Shown piece after piece: positions 1 to 11,439 of a stretch of DNA of 64,000 nt. The DNA lies in assembly GCF_958298935.1 (NCBI RefSeq), contig NC_084929.1, forward strand, positions 7,874,001 through 7,938,000. Direction: 5' to 3'. This stretch comes from Phragmites australis (lineage: Eukaryota; Streptophyta; Magnoliopsida; Poales; Poaceae). A program made the translations under genes and the position numbers. A model generated the notes under the pieces. The model searched no databases. It was not told the DNA's origin and saw only the letters and a list, made by a program, of their open reading frames with translations. Every line of letters starts with the position of its first letter. Positions within the stretch are counted from its first letter, which is position 1.

Positions 1-987
1 TGGACGACTAAGCCGGTTGCAAATCATGCAACCAACCGATAAGACGGCAGTGAGAGGGTAGAACTAGGCCGAGCTCAAGACCCAGGTCACGTTCAGGCAC
101 ATACCTATCGAAGTCCGATGATCCAAGAGAGCTATTGAAGAATCAAGGGTATAACACATGTCATGACCCGAGCTATAGCTCCGTTTGCCCTGATGGGTGC
201 ATCTTTTTTTTTTTAAACGAATCAGCTGAATCCATATAGCTTAGGGATTAAACCGCGTTGGATAGGGGCAAGTATATATTGCTCACCTTCTTTCCTAATG
301 TATTATTTTTTTTCCTCATATTTGGAGCTAGATATGAATACCTCTTATGCAAGTATGAGTACGGATAATGAGATCTGTACGAATTACAGATATATCTCAG
401 AGTGAAACTGGCCACGGATTAACTAACGGATAGCACGCGAATAAATAGGCTGCAACGTTACTGCCAAAATTGAAGTGTCAACATATATATATTTGACAAT
501 ATAAAAAGATATATGTTGCATACTTTTCCATAAATCCATATTTTAGTTACTCAATCACCTAGAGATTAAATCATAAATCATATTAAAGGATATTAGTGTT
601 ACATATTCATTTAGATGTTTTATTGGATATTCATTTTGCTCATCTATTGATATCCTATAAGATATGAACATGAGGCAGATATCAGTACTCTTCCTGTATC
701 CTGACTCATTTATCAAGAAATTCCTCTGATACGAATACGGGATATATCAAATGCGGATTGGATCAAATAAAAACATCCAGTGTATATTTCCCCTGGACAT
801 TGCATGCATCGGATCTAGTGGACATTATCCATCTCATTTTCACCCCTAATTAACTGTGGTAAGGCCCACAATCCAAACAACTTTAATTTTACCATATTTT
901 TGCCAGCACATATTTTGGTTACGCTAAATTTTTAGCTCTGGAAAATATGATATCTAACTTCATTTAATTTGCTACCAAAGAGGCAGA
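1..987. other. Intergenic sequence, no gene recognised
   Basis: No open frame with a recognisable domain, no splice-like exon and no element ends were found. Much of 290-960 is AT-rich with short TA runs, for example near 484-512. The stretch forms the left flank of the copia element that starts at 993. Confidence 0.5.
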
Positions 988-992
988 CGAGT

Positions 993-2178
993 TGTAGGAC
1001 CGAGAACAGTGACTAGATGGAGTGAATAGACGTCTTAACAAAAAATTATGGTCTTCTCCTATATTCACCTAACGCACATCAAAAACGAATCTTAACAAAC
1101 TCAACAAAGAACACAGTGGAATGTCGATGTTGAAAATACTATTCATCCAAAAGTTTCGGGTGCAATAAGAAAGTTTTGGGTATCCAGAAGCTCTAGATTT
1201 ACTCGGGCTTGGGGTTCTCTGTCATAATTTAAAACTTCAACCGGAAGTTTTGGATTGGATCGGAAGTTCCGAGCAGAACAAAACAATGATTCAAAAATTC
1301 AAAATTCAAACTTGAAGATCCAATCAATGGTGGGTCTCATAATTAGATTCGAACATTAGGTTCCACAATATATAAATCTATGACTCATCCCCGCACAAGG
1401 CTTGGATCTTAAGAAGAAATATTCAAATATCAAAAAGGATGAACACCGGGTGAAGAAAGTCTCCAAGTTGATAGATAAGACACAAGATAATTTAATACTC
1501 AATTGTGTATGTTTGACGTAAGATTCACGATGATGCCACATGCACTTTCACCCTTCCTAACCGTTTTGAGGCCAAACCGTGAAACCCCTTGCACGCGTGT
1601 CAAAGTGTGACTCCTGCCACTTGCTTGACCTCAAGCAAGCCTCTTGATGTTGACACGTGTACTCCGTCTTACGATCTTGACCACCAACAAGTCTCTCCCG
1701 CTCTCGATCCCTCGGTTCACCTTATCACTTGTACCGGTATCCCTTTTACTTGAATTTGTCAACACACCGTCTTCATCCATCTTCCATACTTTGCTTGACC
1801 TCCATGTGTACAGCTAGGATCACCCTTGACCCCGTCAGGCTTCCTCGATCATCCGGCACCAAGCACCTCGCTTAGTCTCGATCATCCTGCCGTCGACCGC
1901 CAAGTTGCATCCATTACCTACACAACATGAGATAAGCAAACACGTTTTTTCAACTCCAATTTCAGTTAGTCCAAAATCAAAATTCTTAGTTGAAACCACA
2001 TTCCTAAGAAGAATCGTGAACATGGGACAAATAGACTTCATCTAGGGTACCCGAAAGTTCCGGTCCAAACCAGAAACAACACATCAAAGCTTAAGTAAAA
2101 CCGAAGATCATCAAATCAAATCAATATCAATATCAATCACTCATAACAAGCAAACCAAGGCACAAACCTGGTTTCTCA
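993..2178 (-). repeat. 3' LTR of the minus-strand copia element
   Basis: It matches 9185-11086 over most of its length but is about 0.7 kb shorter. It lacks the stretch corresponding roughly to 9720-10240 and a block near 10770-10985. It contains copies of a GGAAGTTCCGG-like motif (about 1155-1275 and 2050-2070). The flanking sequence at 2179-2190, read on the minus strand, is purine-rich and could be the polypurine tract. Confidence 0.8.
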
Positions 2179-3488
2179 ATCTTTCCCATTATGAGTGTAT
2201 TGATAACTCTCAAAGAACAAAGACATTTATTTCGAGAAATTCAACAAAAGAAGCTCATCCAAGTGACAACAAACTCGAAAAAGAGCAAAAACATGTCAGT
2301 TGGCATAAGGAAGATACAAAAGCCCTAAGAGAGGCAGAGACAAGCCAAAATGCTAAAAAAAACCCCAATAAAATCACAAATGCTTCCCTTCGATAAATGC
2401 ACATTTTCACATATTTTCCCCCTTTCGTCATGCTAGATTCTTCTTTGTGGCTTAGTGCATATTTTTCTCCCCCTTTGGCAATGCAAACATGAAGGACAAA
2501 AAAACTTCTAAAGGGCTAGAGAGACTAGAATGTGAAGCTCGTAATTGCATAAAGGCTAAAAAAGAGATAGTGTCATGAGAACATAATGATATGCTAGCTA
2601 AATTGAAGAATTATTGGTGCATTTAAGTTCACATAGCTGAATCATATTAAAAGTGACCATCACATAAGCATCCACTCATGCTAAGGCAATACAAGGATTA
2701 AAAACTAGTGAACTTCAATATCAAACTAGGCAAATAAGCATTCATGATAATAGGCTTTGCAAACGCTCATATATGAAACCAAGACTTAGTTTTATAAATT
2801 GATTAAAAGATATAACATTGACACATTTCTTTATTTTTCTTTTTATCCGCAAGTTTCTCCTTATCCAAGCGAAGAGTCGCACAACTGGGTACGACAAACA
2901 ACTTGAGGCCTCAAGGTAACCATATTGGATCACATTTGAACACAAGAAACTTGAATGTTCAAGATTATTCAATTTGCACAATATATGAAGTTTTTCACAA
3001 GATCAAGTTAAATAGTATCTTTGCAACACAAGGAACGCATGTTACCCCAAGGTTCTATCATGAGCTAAATATTTAACAAAGACAGAAAACATTGTCAAAT
3101 ATTCTCCAATTCACTATCTTGAACCTAGAAGCTTAGAACAAGATATTCATCAAACTAGCCATAACACAAGCATTGACTAAGCTAAAGTAATTACGAATAT
3201 AGTGATCAAGAATGTAGCATTTTATAGTCTACATGATTCATAAAATTGTCAAATTTCATCTTTAGGACAGCTATCTTTCTTGAAATGTTTCGTGTCAAAG
3301 CATCAAGATAAACCTAAGATTGAAAACTTGCTCCGCACAACTACTCAACTTAGTGCAAATTCAAGTCTAACACATAAAGTGCTAAAGACATACAACTTAA
3401 AGCTCAACTACTATGATTATCTTATAAGATGATATGCAATGCAAATGCAATAAAACTAAGATAGAGTATATACAACTGCAACTCCCTC
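2179..3488. other. Non-coding 3' internal region of the copia element
   Basis: The stretch lies between the end of the RNase H remnant and the 3' LTR. It is AT-rich and has no coherent open frame. SIRE-type elements often hold an env-like ORF here; I see no recognisable one in this copy. Confidence 0.5.
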
Positions 3489-4960
3489 TCACACAATGCC
3501 ATAGGGATGGCACACTCCAAGCTCTGCCTTCAAATAGGTAAATCTTGTTGCCTCTAGAGGCTTAGAGAAAATATCGGCAAGCTAGTGTTGGGTATCAATG
3601 TATCTCAATCAATATCTCCCTTCTCATTATGGTCTCTCAAGAAGTGAAATCTCACATCTATATGTTCGATTTTAGAGTGTTGGACTGAGTTATTAGATAA
3701 GCTAATGATGTTGGTGTTGTCACACAAAATTGGCACACTCTTGAAATCTAATCCAAAATCCCTCAAAGTAGTAACCATCTACAAAATCTGAAAATAATAA
3801 CTAGCAGTAGCAACATATTTAACTTTAGCAGTTGACTGTGCAACACTAGACTGTTTGCGAGAAGACCAACAAACAAGAGAGGTACCCAAGAAATGACAAG
3901 TACTTGAGGTACTCTTCCTCTCAATTTTATAATCAGCAAAATCCGCATCCAAAAAACCACAAAAAGAGAGAGAAGAAGATGCAGAATACCAAAGACCATT
4001 CTCAAGGTTGTGTTTGAGATACCTCAATATGCGCTTCACCGTTTGGCGGTGAGATGTCCTTGGTGACGCTTGGAAGCGGGCACATAGTAGACGGCAAAGG
4101 GAGCCAATCATGCTTATATACTCTCGCTGGTCTACCTCCTCACTATTTTCATCTGGATCAAGCATGATCGAGGTAACCATCGGTGTCGTTAGGGGCTTTG
4201 CATCGCTCATGTCGAAGTTCTTCAGCCTTGGTGTACTTTGTTTGGTGGACGAATGTACCTTACTTATATTGCTTAATTTGTAGCCCAAGAAAGAAATTAA
4301 GCTCACCCATCATCGAAATTTCAAATTCCCTGCTCATAGTATCTACAAACTTGGCCACAAGTGTATGAGAAGAGCCACAAAAAATGGTATCATCCATGTA
4401 TATTTGAACAAGTAGGAAATCATTACCATGCCTAAAAGTAAACAAAATTTTATCCACTGACCCCATCACATACCCATGCTCTAGCAAGAAAGACTTAAAC
4501 CTATAATACCAAGCCCTAGGTACTTGCTTAAGCCCATACAAAGAATTTTGAAGCTTGTATACTCTATGTGGGTATTTGGGATGCTCAAAACCTGGAGGTT
4601 GCTTAACATAGACCTCTTATTCTACGAAACCATTTAGGAAAGCACTTTTGACATCCATTTGATACAACTTAAAACCTTGGGATGCTACAAATGCAAGGAG
4701 GATTCTAATGGTTTCTAGCCTAGCTACTAGAGCAAAGGTCTCTCCCAAAGTCTATTCCCTCTATTTGAGTGAAACCTTGAGTCACATGTGTAAGCTTGTT
4801 TCTCACTACAGACCCATCCTCCCCCTGTTTGTTTTTGAAAACCTATTTTGTGACTATGGTGTGAACATTTGATTAGTGCAAGTAATTAAACCGCTCTTGT
4901 GGCTCTACAAGGATCCAAACTTTGTTCCTCTAAAAAATTTTCAGTTCTTCATGCATGGCA
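3489..4960 (-). pseudogene. Copia reverse transcriptase and RNase H remnant
   Basis: These are the C-terminal domains of a copia polyprotein, which copy retrotransposon RNA into DNA. Reading down the minus strand, 4541-4260 carries a GLKQ motif and the polymerase catalytic motif as IYMDD. 4306-3779 carries the linker and RNase H, with the GFLDADFADYKIERKST, LVCWSSRKQ and VAQSTAKVKYVA motifs typical of copia RNase H. The remainder runs to a TGA at 3491-3489. Several stops and frame changes break it, for example between 4260 and 4306 and throughout 4545-4900, so no complete enzyme can be made. The RNase H end is the best preserved part. Confidence 0.85.
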
Positions 4961-6500
4961 TGGACCCAATTTGAATCAGAAAGAGCATGTACAACATCAT
5001 GGGGCTCAAAAGAAGCAGCAAATGCACAATCTGTGAAATGAGCATATTGAAAAGATTTGGACCTCGTTACCCTCTCACCAAGGTCGTCGATCATCAGCTA
5101 TAGAGGATGTCTCCGCTGAATATGTCAAAGACCCTCGCGCTGTGAGACGATCTTTCCCTCAATTGCTGCTAGTGGAGGCTCAAAAGCAACTGAAGTGCGA
5201 TTAGAGACTGCAAGATCCTCTGCTAGTGTAGAAGTAACAGGAGCCAGCTCTGAAGCCGATGCGATGGTAGAAAGTAGTTGATCATCCTCATCATTGCCGA
5301 GAGTTGGAAGGTCACCATCTACAAAGATGCTTTCGCACATCTCTTAATGACCTATACACTCAAGAACAGGGCTAGCATAAGGGGTTGATTCATCAAAGGT
5401 CACATCATAGGACTCCATGATAGTGTTAGTGTCAAGATTAAAGACTCTGTAAGAGTGACTATGAAGAGAATAACCCAAGAAAATTTTATCGGAAGAACAC
5501 GACTCGAACTTATCAAGATTTCCACAATTTAGGATGAAACAACAACATCCAAAAACTTTCAAATGAGAAACCTTCGACTTCCTCCCAAAACATAGCTCAT
5601 AAGAAGACACATTCAAGATCGAGCACAAGAAAATGCGATTGAAGATGTAGCAAGCGGTGCTAATAGACCCTACTCAAAACATTCTAGGAGTCCTATGCTC
5701 ATCGAGTATCCTAGTCATCTCTACCAAAGTCCGATTCTTCCTCTCAACCATGCCATTCTACCCAGGAGCACCTAGGGCAAAAAATTGCTCAATGCCATGT
5801 TCAGGAAAGAAAGCATCAAAGAGATAGTTCTTGAACTCGGTGCCATTATCACTGTGAATTAGTTTCAATGCACCAGGGAGTTTCTTGAACAATCTCAAAG
5901 CCAAGCTCCAAAAGTGTGAGAAAACTTCATCTTTGCTCACAAGAAACAAAATCCAAGACTAGCGAGAGTAATCGTCAACAATGACAAGTACATATCACTT
6001 CTCACCCACCGAACAAACCCAGAAAGGACCAATAATGTCCATATGTAGAAGCTCTTCTTGTCATTCATTCATCACCAGATTGACTGGTGGGTGAGACGCA
6101 ATGACCATCTTGCCATGCCGACAAGGAGCACAGATCAGGTTCTTCTCAAACTTGAGCTTGAGCAATCCTCGGATCTAGCCTAGGACACTCAAACGAGAAA
6201 GTAAATCAATACTCATGTGCCCTAGTCTCCTATGCCACATCTAAAGCTCAGACAAAGGTTGAGCAATTAAGCATCGAGAAGAACCTACTGACTCAGAAAA
6301 ATCAGCTCCAAAGACTCTCCCTATTCGAGAAATCTGGCAAATCAAGGAATCAATAACTCGAGAAGTATTGCCCTTAAGCGTACTTCCAAGTTCTCATCCA
6401 GCAACTGAGATACAGAAAGCAGGTTATATCCCAGATACTCTACCAAAGCCACATCCTTGAGAGTGAAGCTCTCATTCACTCTAACAATATCTTTGTCCTT
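4961..6500 (-). pseudogene. Copia integrase remnant
   Basis: The integrase domain inserts the cDNA into the host genome. Translation of the minus strand shows, in order, a GAG-pre-integrase zinc-binding region (WHRRLGHMS near 6230), a core with IHSDNGTEF near 5860, a VERKNRTL-type motif near 5740, and the copia C-terminal region at 5628-5344 (FGRKSKVSHLKVFG, FLGYS, YRVFN, VTFDES). The linker to RT lies at 5340-5125. Stops occur at about 5344, 5757 and 5949 and the frame is repeatedly lost. The order integrase before reverse transcriptase places the element in Ty1-copia rather than gypsy. Confidence 0.85.
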
Positions 6501-7440
6501 CACTCTATCTTTCCTGTCATCCCCAAGTGTGATGTACTCGTGTCATCTCGTTGGGGGAGGGTGGAGAATTATGAAGCATCTCCGGTCATATGACGTGAAC
6601 AATCGGAGTCGATGAGTCACTTGTTCTTGAGGCCTCCACCTGTCACCTATATATAAGAAGAATAATAGGTGGATAGCTCAGTACTAGGGTTAGATAAAAA
6701 CCTCTTGGGAATCCAGTACTGGGTCATCCGCCCTGAAGCAGTAAAAGCAGGTGCATGTAAATCAATACTAGCGTGCTAAGAGTGAACACCACTATGAGGA
6801 GAGCACGGTCCGCCAAAGAATTGCAACTCAAATCCTCTTATACGTGCAACAAAATCATATGAATCATGGTAAAATCTACGTTGGGCACCGCCACTAAAGG
6901 AGAACTAAAGAGTGTCTAAAACTCATGGGCGGGAGTGAGGAAAAGGCTCATGTACACCAACAAAGAGGCGGTACATGTCCTAAGTACTCCACTCACACTC
7001 GCGCTGCTCATTCCTCCTATGGCAAAAGTAAAACCCAACAAGGTGGCCCTCTTTCTAGCAGTAGGTGCAATGGTAGCGTCTCTCAGAAACTCGACTATCA
7101 GTCACTCTAGACTCTCTCATAGGATCTCTCATCTTGGGCTGTGGAGCTCTCTTGGGTTGTAGTGTGGCTTTCTTCTTTGTGGATTGTGGAGTGAGTTTCT
7201 TGATGGGTTGTGATGTGTCATTGATTTTGGACTTGTCGGCTTCTAGGGTGGTAGGTGAGGTAAAAATAGTCTTACCAACCATATTGTAGGCCACCATCAA
7301 AACCCAATCCTAAGGCTAAAACCGTCTTATTGGCACACATCTTTGTCTTAGCCAAGATCAAATCTATTTTTCCCTTGCCTTTTGAGAACTTCTCCACAAG
7401 AGAAAGGAGATACTCATTCTTAGCCATGAGCTTGTCAACT
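6501..7440 (-). pseudogene. Eroded gag C-terminus and protease region
   Basis: Between the recognisable gag and integrase parts the minus strand gives short Lys/Gln-rich frames (for example 7300-7055), consistent with the gag-protease junction of a copia polyprotein. I cannot identify the catalytic aspartate motif of the protease, so the assignment rests on position. Confidence 0.45.
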
Positions 7441-9126
7441 TTCCTTATAACCTCCTGAGCTTATCCTTCATGAAGATGCAAGTGAAATAGTTTAGCTTCA
7501 CATCCTTAGAACTCATAGTGCTCTCCTTAGAAACCTTTATAATAAATGGAATATACCGAATTGTGATCAATCCATATTGCAGTCTAGACTCTAACTCCTT
7601 TATGTGCTTGGCTTTCACATCAACATCCTTTGAGAGAAAAAGACAATTCTTGTAAGCATCTAAGAGAGTAGGTCTAGACTCGTCCTCAAGGAGATTCTTC
7701 TCAGCAGTATTAAGCTGATTGACGATTTGAGCATCCAAGTCTAAAGCTCGGCAAGCTCACTCATGACCACAAGGCAACTATCACACTCTAGCCTAGACTT
7801 AAGTAACTCAAGCTGAAAAGATGAATACTCTAGCCTAGACTTGAGTTCCTTAACCTCACGAACCACTTTCTTCAGCAATCTATCATGGCTAACAAGCGCA
7901 TCATTCAAGGTATCTACCTGAATAGAAAGTTAGTCGTAGGAGGGTGATACCTAAGAAGAATCAAGCTCGGGGTCGCTGTCATTGTCGTCCTCCATGAAGC
8001 AAAGGCCGGTGAAGTCCTTAGCCTTCTTCTTGTTCTTCACGGGCTGCTACTCCTCGTCCAAGCTCTCCTCCTTGCTTGAGGAAGTGTCAGCATCACTGAG
8101 CACCGCCATAAATGCCCTTGAAGCCGCCTTGACTACCTTCTTTGTCATCTTATCACAGTTCTTGAAGAAGGGCTTCTTGGACTTCTTGTGCTTGTCGTGG
8201 TCGTGGTTGCGGTCTTCCCTCTTCTTGAGCTTGAGGCAATCTGCCTTAAAGTAAGTGGTGTCACCACACTCAAAGTAGGCCCCAAGAACCACCCCTTCTT
8301 TGGTTTTGCTGGTTGTTGTAGAAGCGAGTGAACTTCTTCACAATCAGTACAAGATCCTCATCATCAAGCACATCCACCTGCTCCTCTGTTGTAGAGACCA
8401 CAGAAGAAATAGCAAATCCACCAGTTAAGGGGTTAGCAAAAAAAACACCAACTCCAGACTGATTGCCACCGCTAGGTCTTGAAACCAATGTCATGTTCTA
8501 AGACAGGGGGTTTCCTAAGCCTATCCTTGCCGCCTTCGCGATCTTGGTAGATTTGAACTTGATAAAGAGTTCATAACCAGTCAATGTGTCATAAATAGAC
8601 GACTCTTCAATGCTCAAGATCTTCACTTACAATATTCTACAGTCAAGAGCATAGAGAAGCTTGATCACTGTCTCATGTCAAAGTAGGGTAAAACCCTAGT
8701 GGATCTGAGGTTGCTCACAATTCCATCAAATCTAGCAAATATAGCGTCCAAAGACTCTTCGGCGCCCTGCATGAACATTTAATATTCTTGGTTATATGTG
8801 CTCTGGCACCAAGCCTTGATTTAATTAGTGCTCTTATGAAAGACACTAAGAGTAGTCCAAATCTCTTGGATGGTATGGAGGTACTGGACTCTGTCAAACT
8901 CATTACGACTCAGGCTTGTGAATAATATATTCCTAGCCTTGTTGTTGGCTTTATATTGTTCATTTTGAATCTGAGTAGTACGAGCAATAGAGATCTCATA
9001 GTTGGATTCTACGATCTCCCATATTTCACTTCCTTGGCTTAAAAGACAAGCCTCCATGCATACCTTCCAATACGAAAAATCTCGACCTTCAAAGAGCGGG
9101 ATCTTCCCATGCCTTTTTATTATCAC
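7441..9126 (-). pseudogene. Copia gag (capsid/nucleocapsid) remnant
   Basis: The gag protein forms the retrotransposon particle. Its N-terminus at 9126-8821 reads FEGRDFSYWKVCMEACLLSQ, the start of the copia gag (UBN2-type) domain; the frame is then lost. Around 8270-8240 a zinc knuckle survives as YFECGDTTYFKADCLKLK, where the first cysteine of the CX2C...C knuckle is replaced by tyrosine. A Lys/Asp-rich tail (8230-8050) and a coiled-coil-like Leu/Glu-rich part (7738-7445) follow, as is usual in SIRE-type gag. It begins about 60 bases inside the 5' LTR. Confidence 0.8.
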
Positions 9127-9170
9127 CTACGGATCACAAAGCCAATTAAGATAAGCAGGTGATCAAACTA

Positions 9171-9183
9171 GCTCTGATACTAA
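9171..9183 (-). promoter_or_regulatory. Primer-binding site of the copia element (initiator Met tRNA type)
   Basis: On the plus strand GCTCTGATACTAA lies directly inside the 5' LTR. Its complement is one base from the TGGTATCAGAGC sequence that pairs with the 3' end of the initiator methionine tRNA in most plant copia elements. It fixes the element orientation as minus. Confidence 0.8.
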
Positions 9184-9184
9184 T

Positions 9185-11086
9185 TGTAGGACTGAGAACA
9201 GCGACTAGAGGGGGTGAATAGGGGCCTTAACAAATTTCTTTGATGGCCTTCTCATATATTCACACAACACACCTAAAAAATGAATCTCAACAAAACTCAA
9301 CAAAGAACGCAGTAGAAACTCAATGCTAAAAATATTGTTCATCCGAAAGTTCCAGGTGCAATCCGAAAGTTTCAGATGTCTAGAAGCTCCAGGTGCTTCT
9401 GGCTTGGAGTTCTCTATCATGATTTAAAACTTCATTCTGGAAGTTCCAGACTGGATAGGAAGTTCCGGCCAGAAAAGAATAGCAATTCGAAAATTCAAAA
9501 TCCAAACCTGAAGATCCAATTAATAGTGGGTCTCATGATTGGAATCAAACAATAGGTTTCACAGTATACTAATCCATTACTCATTCGCACATAAGGCTTG
9601 GATCTTGAGAAGAAATACCTTAGTATTAAAAAGATGAACATCGGGTGAAGAAAGTCCCCAAGTTGATAGATAAGAGGTAAGGGAATTCAATGCTCAATTA
9701 TGTATGTTTGTACGTAAATTTTATGTCTCTAGCAACAAGAAAAAAACTCCAACAAGGTGGCAAATATAAACTTAAGCACTAAAAAAAAATCGCAACCGAA
9801 GGACAAAAAACTTGCAAACTCGCAAGTGAACCAATAAAGGGAAACTACAAGGAGTTGAATTCAAGCACAAGAGTAAACATAAATTTTATTTCTTGCAGAG
9901 ATCAACCTATTTTAGGTGGATTACAAAGATTTTTCCTTATAAAGCTCTAACCTAATACATAGGCTAAGCACTTATCCTCCTCTCGTCCAAAACCCTAGCA
10001 TAAAGCTCTCATATGAATAGTTCAAGAGGCTGAAGTGGCTGGTTCACCCTCCCACATAGCCCTATATTTATAGGCGTTGGGAGCTTCCTTGGATGCTAAG
10101 TTTCCTTATTCTCAAAATACCCCTCTCTTGTAGTACACTTCTACCTACCACTGAGAGTATTTTGGTCAATTTTCTCCTCCATCCATCGAACGATCGTGAT
10201 GCCTTCATAACTTAGCTTCGCCTTGATGCAAGCTTTGCAATGATGCCACATGCACTTATGCCCTTCCCACGGTTTTAAGGTCAAACCATGAAACCCCTTG
10301 CACGCCTGTCAAAGTGTGACTCACTACCACTTGCTTGACCTCAAGCAAGCCTCTTGATGTTGACACGTGTATTCCGTCTTGCGATCATGACCACCGACAA
10401 GTCTCTCTCGCTCGCGATACCTCGGGTTGCCTTATCACTTGCATTGGCATCCCTTTCACTTGACTTTGTCAACACGTCATCTTCATCCATCCTTCACGTG
10501 TACAGTTAGGATCACCCTTGACTCCATCCGGCCTCCTCGATTGTCCGGCACCAAGCACCCCGCTTGGCCCCGATCATCCCACCGCCGGCCGCCAAGTTGC
10601 ATCCATTACCTATACATCATGAGAAAAGCAAACATATTTTCCCAACTCTAAGTTCAGTTAGTCCAAAATCAAAATTCTCAGTTGAAATCACATTTCCAAG
10701 AAGAATTGTGAACACGGGACAAACAAACTTCATCCAGGGTACCCAAAAGTTCCGATCCAAACCCGGTTATTCCAGTACTCAGAAGTTCTAGTTCAATTTG
10801 GATAGAGGCTCTCGGTTTCGGTTTTCTCGTGAAACTAGATGTTCTGGGTCCAAGACAGAAGTTGCGGGTTCATGCAACCAAAACTGAACATCGGAAGCTC
10901 TAGCAATACAAAAACTCTGAACACTGGATAATAACCTGGAAGTTCCGAGTTCAGACCTGAAGTTTCTGGTTCACCAGAATCAGTACATCAAAGCTTAAGC
11001 AAAACCGAAGATCATCAAATCAAATCAATAACAATGTCAACCACTCGTCACAACCAAATCAAGGCATATTTTAACTTGATTTCTCA
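9185..11086 (-). repeat. 5' LTR of the minus-strand copia element
   Basis: This is the longer of the two LTR copies, 1.9 kb. It contains a TATA-like stretch read on the minus strand at about 10057-10072 (CCTATAAATATAGG), which would drive the element transcript leftwards. It also holds several GGAAGTTCCGG-like palindromes (for example 9350-9460 and 10745-10975). Confidence 0.8.
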
Positions 11087-11091
11087 CAAGT

Positions 11092-11436
11092 TTGAAAATT
11101 TTATGAGAAAATGTATCATAAACATGTAGTGCAAATTTTTGAGTCTCGTAAAAATGAAGGTGGAAAATTCTAAACAGATGGAAATTATGAAATGTCTTTG
11201 TGAATGAATTCTAGTTCCTTTAACTAGCACAGTTCATTTATGATTTGTTACAAGATGATTCTTCAAATACACATGATACTAATTGTGTGAAAAATTGCTC
11301 ATAGGTTTTTGGAAACTAGCATAGCATGTTTGCTGTTTTTGTACATGTGGGTTAAGATTGGATGGCTGTAACATAGCAACCATCATACAACACTCTTCTT
11401 TGCAATGATGAAGAGAACAAGAGTATCATCTAGTAC
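11092..11436. other. No gene seen between copia element and CACTA derivative
   Basis: AT-rich sequence with no supported feature. Confidence 0.4.
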
Positions 11437-11439
11437 TTT

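Larger units (their letters stand above)
993..11086 (-). mobile_element. Degenerate SIRE/Maximus-like Ty1-copia retrotransposon with both LTRs
   Basis: The element reads on the minus strand: 5' LTR at 9185-11086, primer-binding site at about 9171-9183, gag, integrase, reverse transcriptase and RNase H remnants, then the 3' LTR at 993-2178. The LTR ends follow the TG...CA rule. The five bases outside are CGAGT (988-992) and CAAGT (11087-11091), a target-site duplication with one mismatch. Gag precedes a pol in copia order (integrase before RT), and the LTR inner end carries the CTATTCACCCC-type motif common in grass SIRE/Maximus elements. Coding parts hold many stops, so it cannot move by itself. 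The exact outer LTR boundary at the 2162/2178 side could be off by about 16 bases. Confidence 0.85.

Noticed and set aside
2161..2178. Alternative LTR end at 2162 / 11066 (AAGGCA)
   Set aside because: It also ends in CA, but only the end at 2178 / 11086 gives a near-matching target duplication (CGAGT/CAAGT) and a purine tract next to it.
6925..7162. Plus-strand ORFs over the gag-protease region
   Set aside because: Antisense to degenerate copia sequence with no domain or start context.
9171..9183. tRNA-like sequence
   Set aside because: Only the short primer-binding complement of the initiator Met tRNA is there, with no cloverleaf.
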